A stretch of DNA of 64,000 bases from Pilaira anomala. Taxonomy: Eukaryota > Mucoromycota > Mucoromycetes > Mucorales > Mucoraceae. The stretch's first letter is position 1. Every line of letters begins with the position of its first letter. This document shows positions 35,263 through 47,215 of this stretch, piece by piece. The DNA lies in NCBI GenBank assembly GCA_025716855.1, contig JAIXMQ010000018.1:372001-436000 (forward strand), given 5' to 3'. The notes beneath the pieces are model-generated. The model was not told where the DNA came from. It worked only from the letters and a program-made list of their open reading frames with translations, and made no database searches. A program made the translations under genes and the position numbers.

Positions 35263-36129
35263 TCACCACCCAAGAACGGTATTCAATAATTTAGAAGCCA
35301 ATCCGTCCATAGATTTCGATCTTTTTAAAGTTTTTGTAGCCAATGCAGCAGCAGCTTTTTCTTCTTGTTTAATAAGATCGTTCGAGACCACAAGTCGATT
35401 ATAGACAGTTGGCATACAAGCGATTTCCAATAAAGAAAAATCGTCTTGTTTAGGAGATGTCTGTGCGTCTTTTGTTGAATTATACCAAGCTACATGATCA
35501 TGAATCGATACCATGATGGGACCTGGTAAACTTGCTTGTTTATTCAATACAAGTACATGTTGTGGGTCATCTGTCACTACGTCCGGTAAATGTTTATGCT
35601 TGGCATCCAATCCTACTACTACTGCTGCTGCTGTTGTTGTTGTTGTATTACCCTTGTTGGAGATAAGGAAATAATAATGTTGATCTAATTTATGTTGATT
35701 TCGCATATCAAATGCAGCCCAAAGGCCAGGTGATTGTTGATTGTTGTTAAGCTCATTACTTTGATTGATCTCGGTCGATTGTTGTTGTTGTTTATAAGGC
35801 CGGTAACACCAAATATATTGTCTATTTTGTAATGCATTGGCCTTTTGGGATAATCGAGTGGAAGTCTTTTTTGATAAAGACATTTTTCTTTCCTTTGATG
35901 ATGATGATGATGATGCCGTCATGGACTGATGATGAAGCGCCTCACTTAAAGAAGTATAGGAGGTTGGATCCCATGTTAAGTTAGGTTGTTTATGATCTTC
36001 ATCAGCAGGCTCTGATAAAGTACGATTGTTCATAGGTGCATGATGAACTTCTTCTCCTAAAAGGGCAAAGGATGAAAGAAGGCCTTCCATGATCGATTTC
36101 TTTCGACGCAATGTCACTGGAGGCATTGG

Positions 36130-36166
<37 letters not shown>

Positions 36167-36396
36167 GCGTTGTCTGGGACATGATCTATAATTTCTTTTG
36201 GATTTATAATAGGTGATGTCTTTTGACTTGTAGTTGGTGTAACTTCTTTTTTTGGCGCATCTTGTTGTTGCTCTTGATGACTATCTGAAGAAGAAGAAGA
36301 AGCTGCTGCTGCTGCTGCTGCTGCTGCCATAGTAGGTTGAGAAAATAATTCTTGAAATAAAGCAGGAATAGGCATAAAGTTTGGAAATAAATTTGT

Positions 36397-36437
<41 letters not shown>

Positions 36438-37170
36438 GAGTCGGAGGAGGAGGAGGAGGATAAAAGGAAGAGACATTCGATGAAGCTACTGACGAAGTTG
36501 CCGGTATATTAAAAGGGTTACTATTATTAGCTAATGGATGTAAATAATAAGGTTGAATCATGGGTACATTCTGGGGTAAATAAAATAGATCATTATTAGC
36601 AGGAATATAGGCATTCGTCGTCATACCGGGCCAGGTCTCTGTTGCACACATGCCTAGACTTTGTTGCATTTGATAATTCTGGGTCATGGGATTTATCATG
36701 GGTTGGCCAAGATTGACAAAAGAAGTAGGTTGTACCCAAGTATTTCTTCTTCTGCTTCTTCTTCCAGTGGCCACTGCGTCTTCATTTCTTGAGTTTAAAT
36801 GTTGCTGTTGCTGTTGTTGTTGTTGTTGTGTATGGTGGTAGCCTCGGTTTTCTCTAAATGGTGATACCGATCTTACACCATCTAATCGATGTGGCCTCGG
36901 ATAATAATAATTGTCTTCTGCTGCAAGATGTGGGTTATAGTAATTGCCATAGTCATCTTCTTCTTCATATTCCATTTTTGAGAAACTTTTACTGCGACGA
37001 GGCTTCTTTGTTGATGAGGAACGTCTTCTACTGTAGTGTTTTGGGCGTGGACTGTCTTCATATCCATAATGAGAATCGTAACTAGCTTCGCTATTGGCTG
37101 AATGATGATAGAATTCATCAGGATTATAAGCATACATTGGAGGGTTTTGATAATATGGATAAGCAAACAT
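35263..37170 (-). CDS. Poly-Q/poly-A rich protein, 635 residues, unrecognised
   Basis: A single uninterrupted 1.9-kb frame starts at ATG 37170, which is unusual here since most neighbours have introns. The N-terminal 150 residues are Tyr/Asn/Pro-rich with an Arg/Ser-rich basic patch (HYSRRRSSSTKKPRRSKSFS). Four long Gln runs, a nine-residue Ala run next to five Ser, and His-rich stretches break up the middle. Between repeats, more ordered segments read KSIMEGLLSSFALLGEEVHH, YIWCYRPY, GLWAAFDMRNQHKLDQHYYF and GPIMVSIHDHVAWYN. The end is KRSKSMDGLASKLLNTVLGW. I recognise no domain. The composition suggests an RNA-binding or transcription-associated disordered protein, but this is a guess from composition. 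Confidence 0.75.
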
Positions 37171-38305
37171 TTTTTTTAAAAAAAAAGGTAAAAAAAAAAA
37201 AAAAAAAAAAATAGGATAAGAGAGGGGAAAAAAAAAGTAACTTTTATTGTGTCTTTATATAATATATATATGAACTGTAAGATTTTTTTTTTAACCTTAA
37301 TTGGTATCTGTCATGAGAATGGTATCACATAACTAATATGAATTACAAGTAATTTTCGTTTCAAAACGCCACTGAAATCTCAGATAAAAATAAAGGGACA
37401 GTTTGATGGTTTCAAAATTTTAGGTTATACATATATTAATTATTGAGAATTCTATTATCTCACATCTATTTAGAATTACAATGTACTTTAAAACATACAT
37501 ATAGCTATCTCTCATACATATACATATTTTTTATGGCTATTTTGTTAGATATTATAAACTTATTGTGAAGATGTTTTAAAATGCCTCGTCGACAGGTTGT
37601 TTTATACTTCAACATAAAATTTGGCAAGTCATTATTGTTTTTTTTTTTTTTTGTTTGTATGTTATATGTATATATTATTCTCACACTTTAACATTGAGTA
37701 ATATAATCTAAGCTAATAACAGTGATCAAACCGAGGATGATGGTTCTACTGATTCAACTTTAATAAAAAACATGATACATAGGGCTCTCCTAATATTTCC
37801 TTTTAAGCAGCAAAACAAAGTTTATACATCTGAATTATTGGTATGTAACGGTGTGTAAAGATCATGCGTGTGTATATATATGCATAGTTAAATTTTAAGT
37901 GTATCATATAACCCTCTCTTTTTTTTTTGTTTTGTTTACCAATGGTATCATTTCATGTACGATTCCTAAAAAGTCTCTTTTTTTTTTAAAAAAAAAAAAA
38001 AGTACACATGTTTTGCATACAGGCCTAAATAGCTTTTGCCGGATTTTTACGAGTATTTTGTTGATTCTATATTGTATTAAAAATCCCAGTCATTTATTTT
38101 TCAAGTGATTTGTAAATTTAACGAAGTGTGCTTTACATGTTTATTGTATGAAACCATAAAAAAAAAAAAAAATTCCTTTAACCAAAAGGGAAATTCTGCA
38201 TATATACATACATCCAACTCTTATCATTAGAGAAAATTAGTATTACTATGTAATGACGCGATCATTCTGTAGTTTTAGTAACAAGTAGTACTTTTGTACC
38301 TTCTC

Positions 38306-38338
<33 letters not shown>

Positions 38339-38534
38339 GTGGCATTTCTACAAAGAAAAAAAAACCTTTTGATTCTTTTATGAAAGTAAATCTTAATTTA
38401 TACTATCAGGTGTCATTAAAGTGTTTGATGATATAGAGACAAAGATTATTGTACAAGTGGGGAGAAAAGAAAAAAAAGATGTGTATCTATATATATATAT
38501 ATTAAAATAGTGAAGTAAAAAAAAAAAAAGTAAT
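37171..38534. other. 1.36-kb intergenic stretch with a 29-nt T-run
   Basis: It contains the poly-Q gene promoter, A-runs (37193-37211), a T-run at 38310-38338 and the 3' flank of the aminotransferase. An open stretch at about 37712-37860 reads DDGSTDSTLIKNM and might be a stray exon, but I could not connect it to a start or stop by a good splice. Confidence 0.35.
38310..38338. repeat. 29-nt poly-T run
   Basis: Uninterrupted T-run just beyond the 3' end of the alanine aminotransferase gene. Confidence 0.9.
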
Positions 38535-40277
38535 CTAATCTCTGTATTTTTCCATGAAACTCTTGTGGAAATCTTGAAGACCAGCACAGAAATCATCAAA
38601 GAGATGTTCCTCAGGAAGGAAAGTAGAACGGAAATGGTAAGTTCCTTCTTCTTGACCGAAGCCAGAACCAGGGATAACACAGACACCGGTAGTATTTAAC
38701 ATATCTAATGCATAGAAGCTATCTGCAGTCATTTTCTTTTCCTTGGCAGCTTCAATAGCTTTTTTAGGAAGACGAATACGAGGGAATAAGTACATGGCGC
38801 CTTCAGCTTCATTACAAGTAACACCTTCCAAGTTATTGAAGCACTTGGAAAGTTTAATAGCTCTACGACGAAGGGATTGGTAGATATCATCAATTTCAGC
38901 CTTGTATTGAGGATATGATACATCACCTTCAACAGGAGGGTTAGTCATAAGGTCTACCATGATTTGACCGTGAACGTTGGGACATAATGAGATGGAAGAA
39001 ATTTTGTAGACTTGATCCAAGATCTCAGGATCAATGTTGGTACACTCAAAGTAACCACCACGACGACCACATTCACCAATCATACCCTTTGAAGTAGAAT
39101 GGAAAGAGAATAATTCTTGTTCACTATACTCGGGACCCATTGACATCAAAACCTTTTTAATACTGTGAAAGGGGCGACGCTCAGGTTGATAAATGTTGGT
39201 TTGATAAACTTCATCAGCTAATAAAACGATACGTTCTTCATGACAGAAATGAATGATTTCACGAATATTTTGCTCCGATAAACATTGACCGGTAGGGTTA
39301 CCTGGGTTGATAATGACTAAAGCACGAACGTCCGTACCGTTATTACGAGCTTCATCTACAGATTTCTGGAGTTCAGCAACATCTAATCCCCAATCTTCCT
39401 TTTCGTTAAGGTAGTACTGAACAGGTATGGCATCAACAAGAGAAAGTGTGGCGGAGTAAAGAGGATATTGAGGGATAGGAATCATGATACCAGTGTGAGA
39501 GTTCTGTGTTAATAATTGGACAACCTTTTGAACACCTTCAGAAGCACCTTGGGTCAAGTAAATGTTTTCGGGGTCAGCAGCATAACCATCACGCTTCTCA
39601 ATGAATTTAGCAACATTTTCACGAATATGTTGAATACCCTTGGAGTGAGTATAAGCACCTACACTACCAATGTTCTTCATCAAGAGCTCAGCACGAGCAA
39701 TAGCATCAGCGGGGTATAATTTAGATACAGTTTCTCTGTTCTCCACCTTTAATAATTCGGGATTTTCACAAAGCGAAGCAACCTATTGTAATACGCGATA
39801 AATACATATAATCTATATAAAAAATAGAAATAACACTTACTTGTCTGAAAAATGTAATAGGCTTTTGGTTCAATTGTTGAGGATTACCAATGTTACAGAA
39901 AACAACTCTTTCAAAATTTAACTTTGAAGGATCCTTTTTTAATTGCTAATGACACACGACTCTGTTATTAACTTTTTATCCCTTCTTTGTTGTTGTTTAT
40001 ATATATATCTATAGTTACTTACAGCATTTAAAGCCTCGGCACGAATAGGTAAAGCACCACGAACGGCATATTCAACATTTTTGATCAAAGGATGCATGGT
40101 GTGGATATTCAAAACTTTACCTATGAGTCATTATAGAATCTTAAATATACATATATTATCAAACCAGTATCTAGTCAATTCACGCGTCTTACCATGCTTC
40201 GTAGAAGCAAATCTAATGCTACGTTGGTTAAATTGAAGACCATTTGTCTTGGTTGTACGGAGAAGGGATCTAATCAT
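38535..40277 (-). CDS. Alanine aminotransferase, mitochondrial form
   Basis: Four exons (40277-40193, 40120-40023, 39945-39841, 39782-38535) give 511 residues. The N-terminus is a typical presequence (MIRSLLRTTKTNGLQFNQRS then IRFAS). The fold-type I aminotransferase core shows NIGNPQQLNQKPITFFRQ, YLTQGASEGVQ, PQYPLYSATL, VIINPGNPTGQ (substrate/PLP Asn), LLADEVYQTNIY (PLP Asp and Tyr) and FHSTSKGMIGECGRRGGYFE. The Lys of STSKG is the Schiff-base lysine. GVCVIPGSGFGQ and FRSTFLP complete the C-terminal domain with its carboxylate-binding Arg. The enzyme interconverts alanine and 2-oxoglutarate with pyruvate and glutamate. All expected catalytic residues are present. Confidence 0.96.
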
Positions 40278-41358
40278 TGTATTTGTAAAGAAAAAAAGAA
40301 GAAAAAGAAAAAAAAAATAAAAGGGAACAAGCCAAAGTTTTATTGGGTTTTTTTTTTAAAAAAAAGAAGAGTACCTGACTCCGTTTTAAAGTAATTGAGA
40401 GTAGTACAAATCTAGATAATTCAACTAATAATAATGCTATTTTGCAGAAGTAAAAAGATGAATTCTTTAAATATTATTTGTTTGTATTCTACTGTTGTCT
40501 TTCCTCTCTTATTGCACCATCTCTATTTTATTTTTAAAGGTTAGGGTATAGTGAACAATGATATAATTCATGATGACACATAAATAAATAAGAGTTGCTA
40601 TTGGATAAAAAGTAATTTTTTTTACTCCACATTTTTAGTATTCGTATAATTGACTATAAAAAGTGCACTATGTAACTTTTCTTATCTTTTTTTTTTTTTT
40701 TTTTACTGCAGTATACTTCAGACTTAAAAATTTGCCCTATTAATTATTTATACAGCTATATAAATTTCTATATCATAATTTTTCTCACAGTATTATTATA
40801 AAAAAAAAGAAATATCTGTAACACGTACATCTTATTCTATGGGACTCGTTTCACCTTATCTTTTTTACTATCAGATAACAGCCATTTAAAACACAATTCG
40901 ATTAGATGGTTCCGTTAAATCTAACTTTACTATTAATTGATGTTATGTTCATAATTTAAAATTAATGAGAAAAAATATGTTCTTTTTCTGTATGCACATT
41001 TTTTTTTTTCTTCTGTTCCTTCATCGCTGTCTATTAAAGTTTTCCTTATAACACCTTTTATTAAACTTTCCTAAATCAAGCCCTAATCTTCATGTTACTT
41101 TTTTATGAGCTAGTCGTACAAGAAGCCTATAAAAAGTCACACCTGTCAAAAAACGTTGTTTTTTTTACAAGCTATTGGTGCACATAAATTAATTTTAGGC
41201 TCCTCAGAGAAAACCATACCCGCTTTATATATGTACAAATATTCAGTTATTTTATTCCGTAAAAAATCTCTTATTTTCTCGTAATGAAGCATTATTTCTT
41301 ATCTTTTTTTTTTTTTGGTAGTACTGATCAGGTTTTGTTGTACTTTTCAGTCACCATT
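40278..41358. other. 1.1-kb intergenic stretch
   Basis: AT-rich, with T-runs at about 40688-40704 and 41303-41316. No coding exon seen. Confidence 0.4.
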
Positions 41359-41775
41359 TTAAAAGAAGATGGTGGTGTCCTTGTACCTATTTATTTTTTT
41401 CTCTTCTGGGAGCGGGTCGTTTGACTTTGGAAGATGGGTAATATCAGGATTAAGCCTGCGTAACTGAACTAGTTCGTAGTTTTCAATTAGTTCTTTATTC
41501 TTCCCTTTAAACCTTTTAGCAGAGATCTACATATACAGAAAAAAAAATATTACTTTTTTGTTTGGTGTTTAAAAGATACGCCCAAAGAAACAAGTAATAC
41601 CATTTTAGCTTTGCCATTTTTAAACTCTACAATATAACGGTCATGACCTGAACGTACAGTTATTTTACCCTTGATAGATTTTATTGAACTGGGAGAAATC
41701 TTTTCTTTTTGTTCCTGAAAATAAAAATAAAAATGATGCTTTTATTGATGAAATTATAATTTAACTTACTTTCAT
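41359..41775 (-). CDS. Small basic protein (about 95 residues), unrecognised
   Basis: Three exons: a 6-nt first exon (41775-41770, ATG AAA) with a GTAAG donor, then about 41715-41602 and about 41529-41359. The product reads EQKEKISPSSIKSIKGKITV, RSGHDRYIVEFKNGKAKM, then ISAKRFKGKNKELIENYELV and LRRLNPDITHLPKSNDPLP. The middle looks like a small beta-barrel segment (RYIVEFKNGKAKMISAKRF), perhaps chromo- or SH3-like, but I cannot assign it. The joins preserve frame and splice sites are good, so a real small gene is likely. A family is not claimed. Confidence 0.5.
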
Positions 41776-42699
41776 GTGTTGATAAATGCTTTAATTCTTG
41801 AATATGATATATATGATTATAATGTTCAAGCCGAAAAGAAAGAAATATATATGTACTTTATTTAAAAAATATTCTTTTTTTTTTTTTGTACTAAAAACAA
41901 AATGATAAAACAATGGTTGAAATAGAACAGGAGTTATTCTTATAAGTATGCAAGTAAGAACAATGAAAGTATAAATGTTGTTTATCGTCATTAATCAGTG
42001 TATCACAAAGAACTTTATCTTTTTCCAATAAAAAAAGTACCTACTAACTGATTTTATTAGAAAGCCAGTTCTGCATTGATTTTGTATGAATTGACTATAC
42101 ATATTGCTCTCAGCTTAACTATGGTGAAAGAAGAAAAAGTAAGTAGATGCTGAAGTAGTTGTTGATTTAAATGATATATTGATGCTGAAGTATAGTTATA
42201 TTTGGCGAGCCGACAAAAGTTTTCAGGTGCACTTCTTTGGGTTGCCAAACTTTTAGATGTCTATGTATATTTAGTAAAAGATGTAGAAAAAAAAATCTAT
42301 TGAATAATTTAGAGTATACGATGCAAAGCAAGTGTCTATTGAATAATTTAGAGTATACGATGCAAAGCAAGTGTCTATTGAATAATTTAGAGTATACGAT
42401 GCAAAGTAAGTGTCTATTGAATAAGGGACACGTTTTAGTTAACAAAAAAAAAAATGAGTAGATAAATATTAAACTATTCATTACGCTCATTGATTAGCAG
42501 GTCAAAAAATGTAGATATATATTTAAGAATATCTACTATATATTCAGTTGTTTTCTTACACAATAATATATAGCAATTCAGCTTTTTGGAAGTAGTAGAA
42601 CACCTTTTCGCACTCAGTTTACAAAAAATTTGAAGAATTTGTCAACTATACCCTTTCATTTTTGTTTATTCTTCCCATAGTTTTTGCTAGATAAGAAAA
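41776..42699. other. Intergenic stretch with a minisatellite
   Basis: AT-rich flank of the small basic gene and promoter side of the EXD2-like gene. It contains the 39-bp tandem repeat at 42297-42426. Confidence 0.5.
42297..42426. repeat. 39-bp tandem repeat, three copies plus a partial
   Basis: Copies at 42297-42335, 42336-42374 and 42375-42413 are nearly identical (the third has TAAG for CAAG), with a partial fourth copy to 42426. The unit is 39 bp (13 codons) and stays open in at least one frame on each strand, but no gene start or splice links it to a protein. Confidence 0.95.
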
Positions 42700-43769
42700 A
42701 TGCCACAGGAAAAGAAAGAGGTTGTTATGCCTAGTAAAAAATCCAATATCATTTATGAAAACTGGAAAGTATATTCTATGGCTCATAAGCTTATGTTTCG
42801 CTGTAACGAGTAAAGACATTATTTTTTTTTTTACATAATGATCTTGTTTCTAATCACAATCAAACTAGGAAAAAGGCACAATGGTATTTAAAGAGAGATC
42901 TAGCAACAGTACTACCAAAAGAGACTCGCTCTATAAAGCTGACATTTGAAGCAAAAGGCGATGGACATAAAAAAGGAGATTACATGGTCGAAGATCGAGC
43001 AAATATTTGTGTATCCTGTGGAGGAAACCAATACTTGACCATTCACCACGTTGTTCCTGAAATGTATAGACATTGGATGCCCTTAGCTGTCAAATCAAAA
43101 TCAGTAAGAATTTGATGTGTATTTTTTTTTAGGCCGACCTAATTTTACTTTATTTTTGATTTATAGAGTAGAGATTTATTACTGCTGTGTAAAAATTGTC
43201 ATAATGTATATGAGGATAAAGCTATGAAATTTAAAAAGAAATGTGTCAATAGATTTAATATTCCATTAGAAGGTCGTGGTTGGGTTTATTTACCTCATTA
43301 TAAAGTCGCTAAGAAAGCTGCATCTGCATTAATACGCTCAGCCGATAAAATACCCCAAGATCGTCAGCAAGTTTTGAAAGACACAGTACTAAAGTTTTGG
43401 AAAGAATATGGTAAAGAAGTGAAGGAAAAAGAAGAAGAAGAAGAAGGATTTAACGAAGAGGGAAAAAAAGAAAAAGAAGGATCTAACGAAGAGGAAAAAG
43501 AGGAAGTATATAGTGAGGAAGACTGGAATAGAATTTTGGAAAAGTGTAGTTTATTAGAAGATCATTTTCGTGGACCTGATTTCATTGAACATGGTAATAG
43601 CGCCATACAACAACTGACAAAGAATTCTGTATTAAATGAAAAAGGCCAAGAAACATGGCCAGATTTGGAAGGGTTTATTAAAGAGTGGAGACAGCATTTC
43701 TTAGACCATATTGATCCACAGTTCCTTAGTGAATTATGGACAGTAGATGGTGATATTTATACAAGGTGA
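42700..43769 (+). CDS. Stand-alone EXD2-type C-terminal zinc/HNH-like domain protein
   Basis: Three exons (42700-42809, 42869-43103, 43167-43769) give about 315 residues. The sequence follows the C-terminal half of animal EXD2 step by step: YENWKVYSMAHKLMFRCNEK, KKAQWYLKRDLA, TRSIKLTFEAKGDG, ICVSCGG, HHVVPEMYRHWMP, DLLLLCKNCHNVYE, then an acidic Lys/Glu insert and finally EWRQHFLDHIDPQFLSELWT. CxxC, HH and CxxCH form a likely zinc site like an HNH fold. The 3'-5' exonuclease domain that precedes this region in EXD2 is absent, and nothing upstream to 42.0 kb encodes it. EXD2 acts in DNA end processing and mitochondrial translation. What the isolated domain does is unknown. Confidence 0.8.
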
Positions 43770-43926
43770 TGATGAATGATGAAAAAGAAAATAGGCGGAG
43801 TTCGCCTTGCAAACACTAAACTTCTTTCCATAATAAAAACTCCCCTTTCTTTCTTTTTTTTTTTTTAGCCTTATTTTTTTTTTTTTTCCTTTCCTTCTTT
43901 TTTAATATATATGAATATTATATAAA

Positions 43927-45753
43927 ATGGGATCTGACACTTTACCTTTACATTTGAAAAAGGATAAAGAGCCAAATAACTTTGTGCGATTACCTAGAAG
44001 AATTCTTTCTATTGTTATCGCCATCTGCATCATCATTTATCTTTTTGGACCATTCAACTCGAGAGATAAAGAGTATGTTAACTCGTTACATGCCGCGAAC
44101 ACTATCGATTATAACGTCAATCCTTTATTTTGGGCACCCAACTTATCCGATCGTGTTGGAAAAAGTGCATATCCCAAAAGTTATTTTACAACGGAAGCAC
44201 TACGAGAAAATGATTTAAATCCTGTATCTGCGGTTTTACTAAGAGTGACAGACGATGATGAAAGTATCGTATATACTGTCAAGCATTTGTTAAAATATCA
44301 TTTTATTACTGAAATATATATCCATAATCAAGTTAAAACGAGACCGTTGACTGTAGAGGTAAATTTAGTGATACCAGTAATATAATATGTGTATGTTGAT
44401 CATTGTATAGGCTTTAAAATTAGATCCCAAATTACGAAATAGCATCAATATTGAAATCCTTGAATCCGATGAACAATTAAAAAGTATGGCTAGATTTACT
44501 ACTTGTGCAACTGCTGCCAGATTATATTGTTATTTCCAAGATGACACGTATTTAAATTCTTATATGGATACTTTGTATACCAACTTTTTACGCTATCCAA
44601 CTTTGATCCATGCCATTGCAAAGCCTTCTCATTATCAAAATGAAATGAAATGGAGATTCTATAACAAAGGTATTTTTCTTAAGATTATTGAACTAATTAG
44701 ACTACAATTTAATCAGTGAAAAAATTAGATGCCAAATTACATACTGGTTATGCAGATTTTAGATATGGTGCCTTTGTACCTAGATGGAAAGTACAAACCT
44801 TTTTGACTCAAATGGGTAAATCAGGCTTAAGCAAAGATAACATTAGACAAGCAGAACATTACTTTTCCATTTGGATGAACCAATACCCTTGGTTACTTAG
44901 CAACCCACCACACAAAGCAAATGGTATTAAGGCAAGTGATATTGACATTGGCTATCCCGAGACATTAGATCGTTATACTGTAAGTAAAGTAATCAAATTT
45001 GGTTCATGATTTCTATATTAATTTCTTTTTTTTTTTCTAGTATGATGCCGTACGACACTTACAACGATCATTATTATCAGATACGTCTATTGCACCTCAA
45101 GATTTCTTTGAAAGAGAAGAAGAGTTACCTATTCTTAATCATAGAGATGTTAGATCATCTTGTGCTAATGATCGATGTTTATTCATGACCAATATGGACC
45201 CTTTTGTTCAACCTGAACAAGTTCTCTTTGATTACCAAAATATAACTTCTATTTCTCGCTTAGAAACTGCTTACGATTCATTAACTACTTTACCACCAAC
45301 TATTGAGTGGGATGAGCATTCATATCATAGAGTAGTCGATAATGATCCCAATACTTGTTGGAACACTATTTCAGGTAAAAAAAAAAAAAAAAATACATAC
45401 ACTTATATATATAAAGACGTACTAAAAATGAAGGAAAACATACTATAGGTCCTAAAAAAGATGATTATTTTGGATTAATGATGGTGGGTGCAACTAAAAC
45501 CGAAAAGCTAACTATTCATACACCACAAGAGATTAAAAGACCAGAAAGAAATTTATCAGTGTCTGTATTAACCAGTGGTAGTAAATGGAATCAATGTAAA
45601 ATAACCAAGAGTACAATTGAAAATCAACGTATTACTTTAAGTTTAAACTGTGGTTCTGTCAAATACTTTCGAGCTATTAAGGTAACCTTTAACAAATCCC
45701 AAGAAGAACCTTTTGAAATCTGTGGGTTATCTGTTGATAACTTGTCAGTGTAA
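43927..45753 (+). CDS. Type II membrane glycosyltransferase-like protein with C-terminal F5/8-like domain
   Basis: Five exons (43927-44358, 44411-44669, 44717-44979, about 45041-45374, about 45449-45753) join in frame to about 530 residues. A short cytosolic tail with RRI is followed by one membrane anchor (ILSIVIAICIIIYLFGPF), then a lumenal domain. The domain shows VSAVLLRVTDDDESIVYTVK and HFITEIYIHNQ, as in GT-A folds, with RLYCYFQDDTYLNSYMDTLY containing a DD-type metal-binding motif. A C-terminal domain (YHRVVDNDPNTCWNTISG, then DDYFGLMMVGA and CGLSVDNLS) looks like a discoidin/F5-8 type carbohydrate-binding fold. Golgi glycosylation is likely. Donor and acceptor sugars are not readable from the sequence. 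Confidence 0.7.
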
Positions 45754-45881
45754 AAATAAAATATAATAAAAATAGAAAATTGGGGGAGTCGTGACCTTTT
45801 TAATGCGTATTTTACCCATTAAAAAGTATAACCAAAAAAGTAATGATACAACTCTTTTTTTTTTTTCTCTCTTTAACTACA

Positions 45882-46644
45882 ATGAGTTCAAATGGAAAGA
45901 GGGATGTATTACAGTCCCTAGATTACCTACTATACTGTCATATTGCATACACATATTTTTTAGATACAACCTTACTAGTATTGTTCTTTCGAATATTGTT
46001 GCAACTGGTAAAGATACAAAAAAAAAAAAAAAAAAAAAAGGTCTCCAAAAACGACACTTAACTAACTTGTAAATCAAGCAATTATTGTCACCAAGAGCTT
46101 TATCTCGATCGTTACGAACAGCATTGGCCATAGTTACCGCAGGATGGTTAGTATGTCTTCTCATGCATCTTACGACAGAACCAGGTGAACCGGGTATCAT
46201 AATAGACTTTATTGGAAACCGTAAATAACTTGTAGATATGTATACCCCGTTGATATATTTTTAACTCATCTTTTGTCCTGATTGTTAGAAAAAAAGCCAA
46301 GTACGTTACGATTACTCATGCTGGATTTCATAGTTTATGTTCTTCAAGTTATTCGTGTATTGATTACCTCCAGTCTTTCCTCGCAACTACTTTTAAACGG
46401 AACCGTGATAACAACTTTAACTGTACCACCATCATTAGCTGGTGCACTGGGAGACAGTATGACGCTCATGTTGCCACCAAGAGAAGTAGGAAACGATCAT
46501 GATGACTCCACCTCTGATGATTTGTTTTATTATAATGATTTAGTTGTTGATATTGGTTTACGGAATTCGATTCGAAACGTCATGTATGCCGATATGGAAG
46601 ACACATCTACTGCAAGAGATGGTTCTGAAACCTTGCCTGTTTAA
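45882..46644 (+). CDS. DUF1746 membrane protein (DSC E3 ligase complex subunit-like)
   Basis: Three exons (45882-46007, about 46077-46223, about 46288-46644) give about 209 residues. The signature of DUF1746 is clear: KRDVLQSLDYLLYCHIAYTY followed by FLDTTLLVLFFRILLQL, then ALAIVTAGWLVCLLMH, GIIIDFIGN and LRLLMLDFIVYVLQVIRV. There are about three hydrophobic segments and a polar C-terminal tail. As I recall, the fission-yeast member of this family belongs to the Golgi DSC ubiquitin ligase that processes the SREBP homologue; that attribution is from memory and should be checked. The gene lies only 128 bp after the preceding one. Confidence 0.7.
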
Positions 46645-47215
46645 AAGAAGAGCTTGTTCATGTAATAAGATAATAAAAATGTCAGACAGGGTTAGACTTG
46701 TAAAAATCTATTCATTATAGACCAATTTTTCACACATTTGTATCTTTTAACCATTCATAATTGCTTGTTGTATACATGGAAAAAAAAAAAAAGAAACCTT
46801 CTTTCACGATGTATAGATAAAATATTTGTAATGATCAAGTTGAATGAGGATGAAGTAATCAACGAAATATACTATCCTGTTCATATTCATTCCAAGAGCG
46901 TCCTTGTAACATTTTTTTTTTTTTTTTTTTAAATTTAAAGGCTGACAAAGTTGATATTAACAATGTCAAATTTGGTTGGAGCTCCTAGGAGATGATGTTA
47001 AGCAAGTATTTTTAAAAGTTTTCAGACATTAAAAACGATAAGAAAAATAGGTATATCATTTCCAGCCGTAAATATCTTATTAGGGATATAAACTACATAC
47101 ATAAAAGTGATGTCTTGGTTAACTTTTTTTTTCTTGTAGTTAAGTTATTTATTTAAATTAGGTTTAAAAAAAAAGGGTGGGGCCAGTGATTATTAAATAA
47201 TTAAGTGCAAAAGGC
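46645..47215. other. Intergenic stretch
   Basis: AT-rich with a T-run (46911-46930). No coding exon is supported. Confidence 0.4.

Noticed and set aside
35011..35289. 92-codon frame starting with a Lys run
   Set aside because: It begins in a poly-A run and contains poly-Phe from a T-run; low complexity only.
36204..36476. Asn- and Leu-run frames on the minus strand
   Set aside because: They are other frames of the CAA/CAG repeats in the poly-Q gene.
37582..37860. Possible two-exon gene starting MPRRQ
   Set aside because: The two open stretches cannot be joined in frame with an acceptable donor.
42297..42426. CRISPR-like array
   Set aside because: The repeats are directly adjacent with no unique spacers, and the genome is eukaryotic; it is an ordinary minisatellite.
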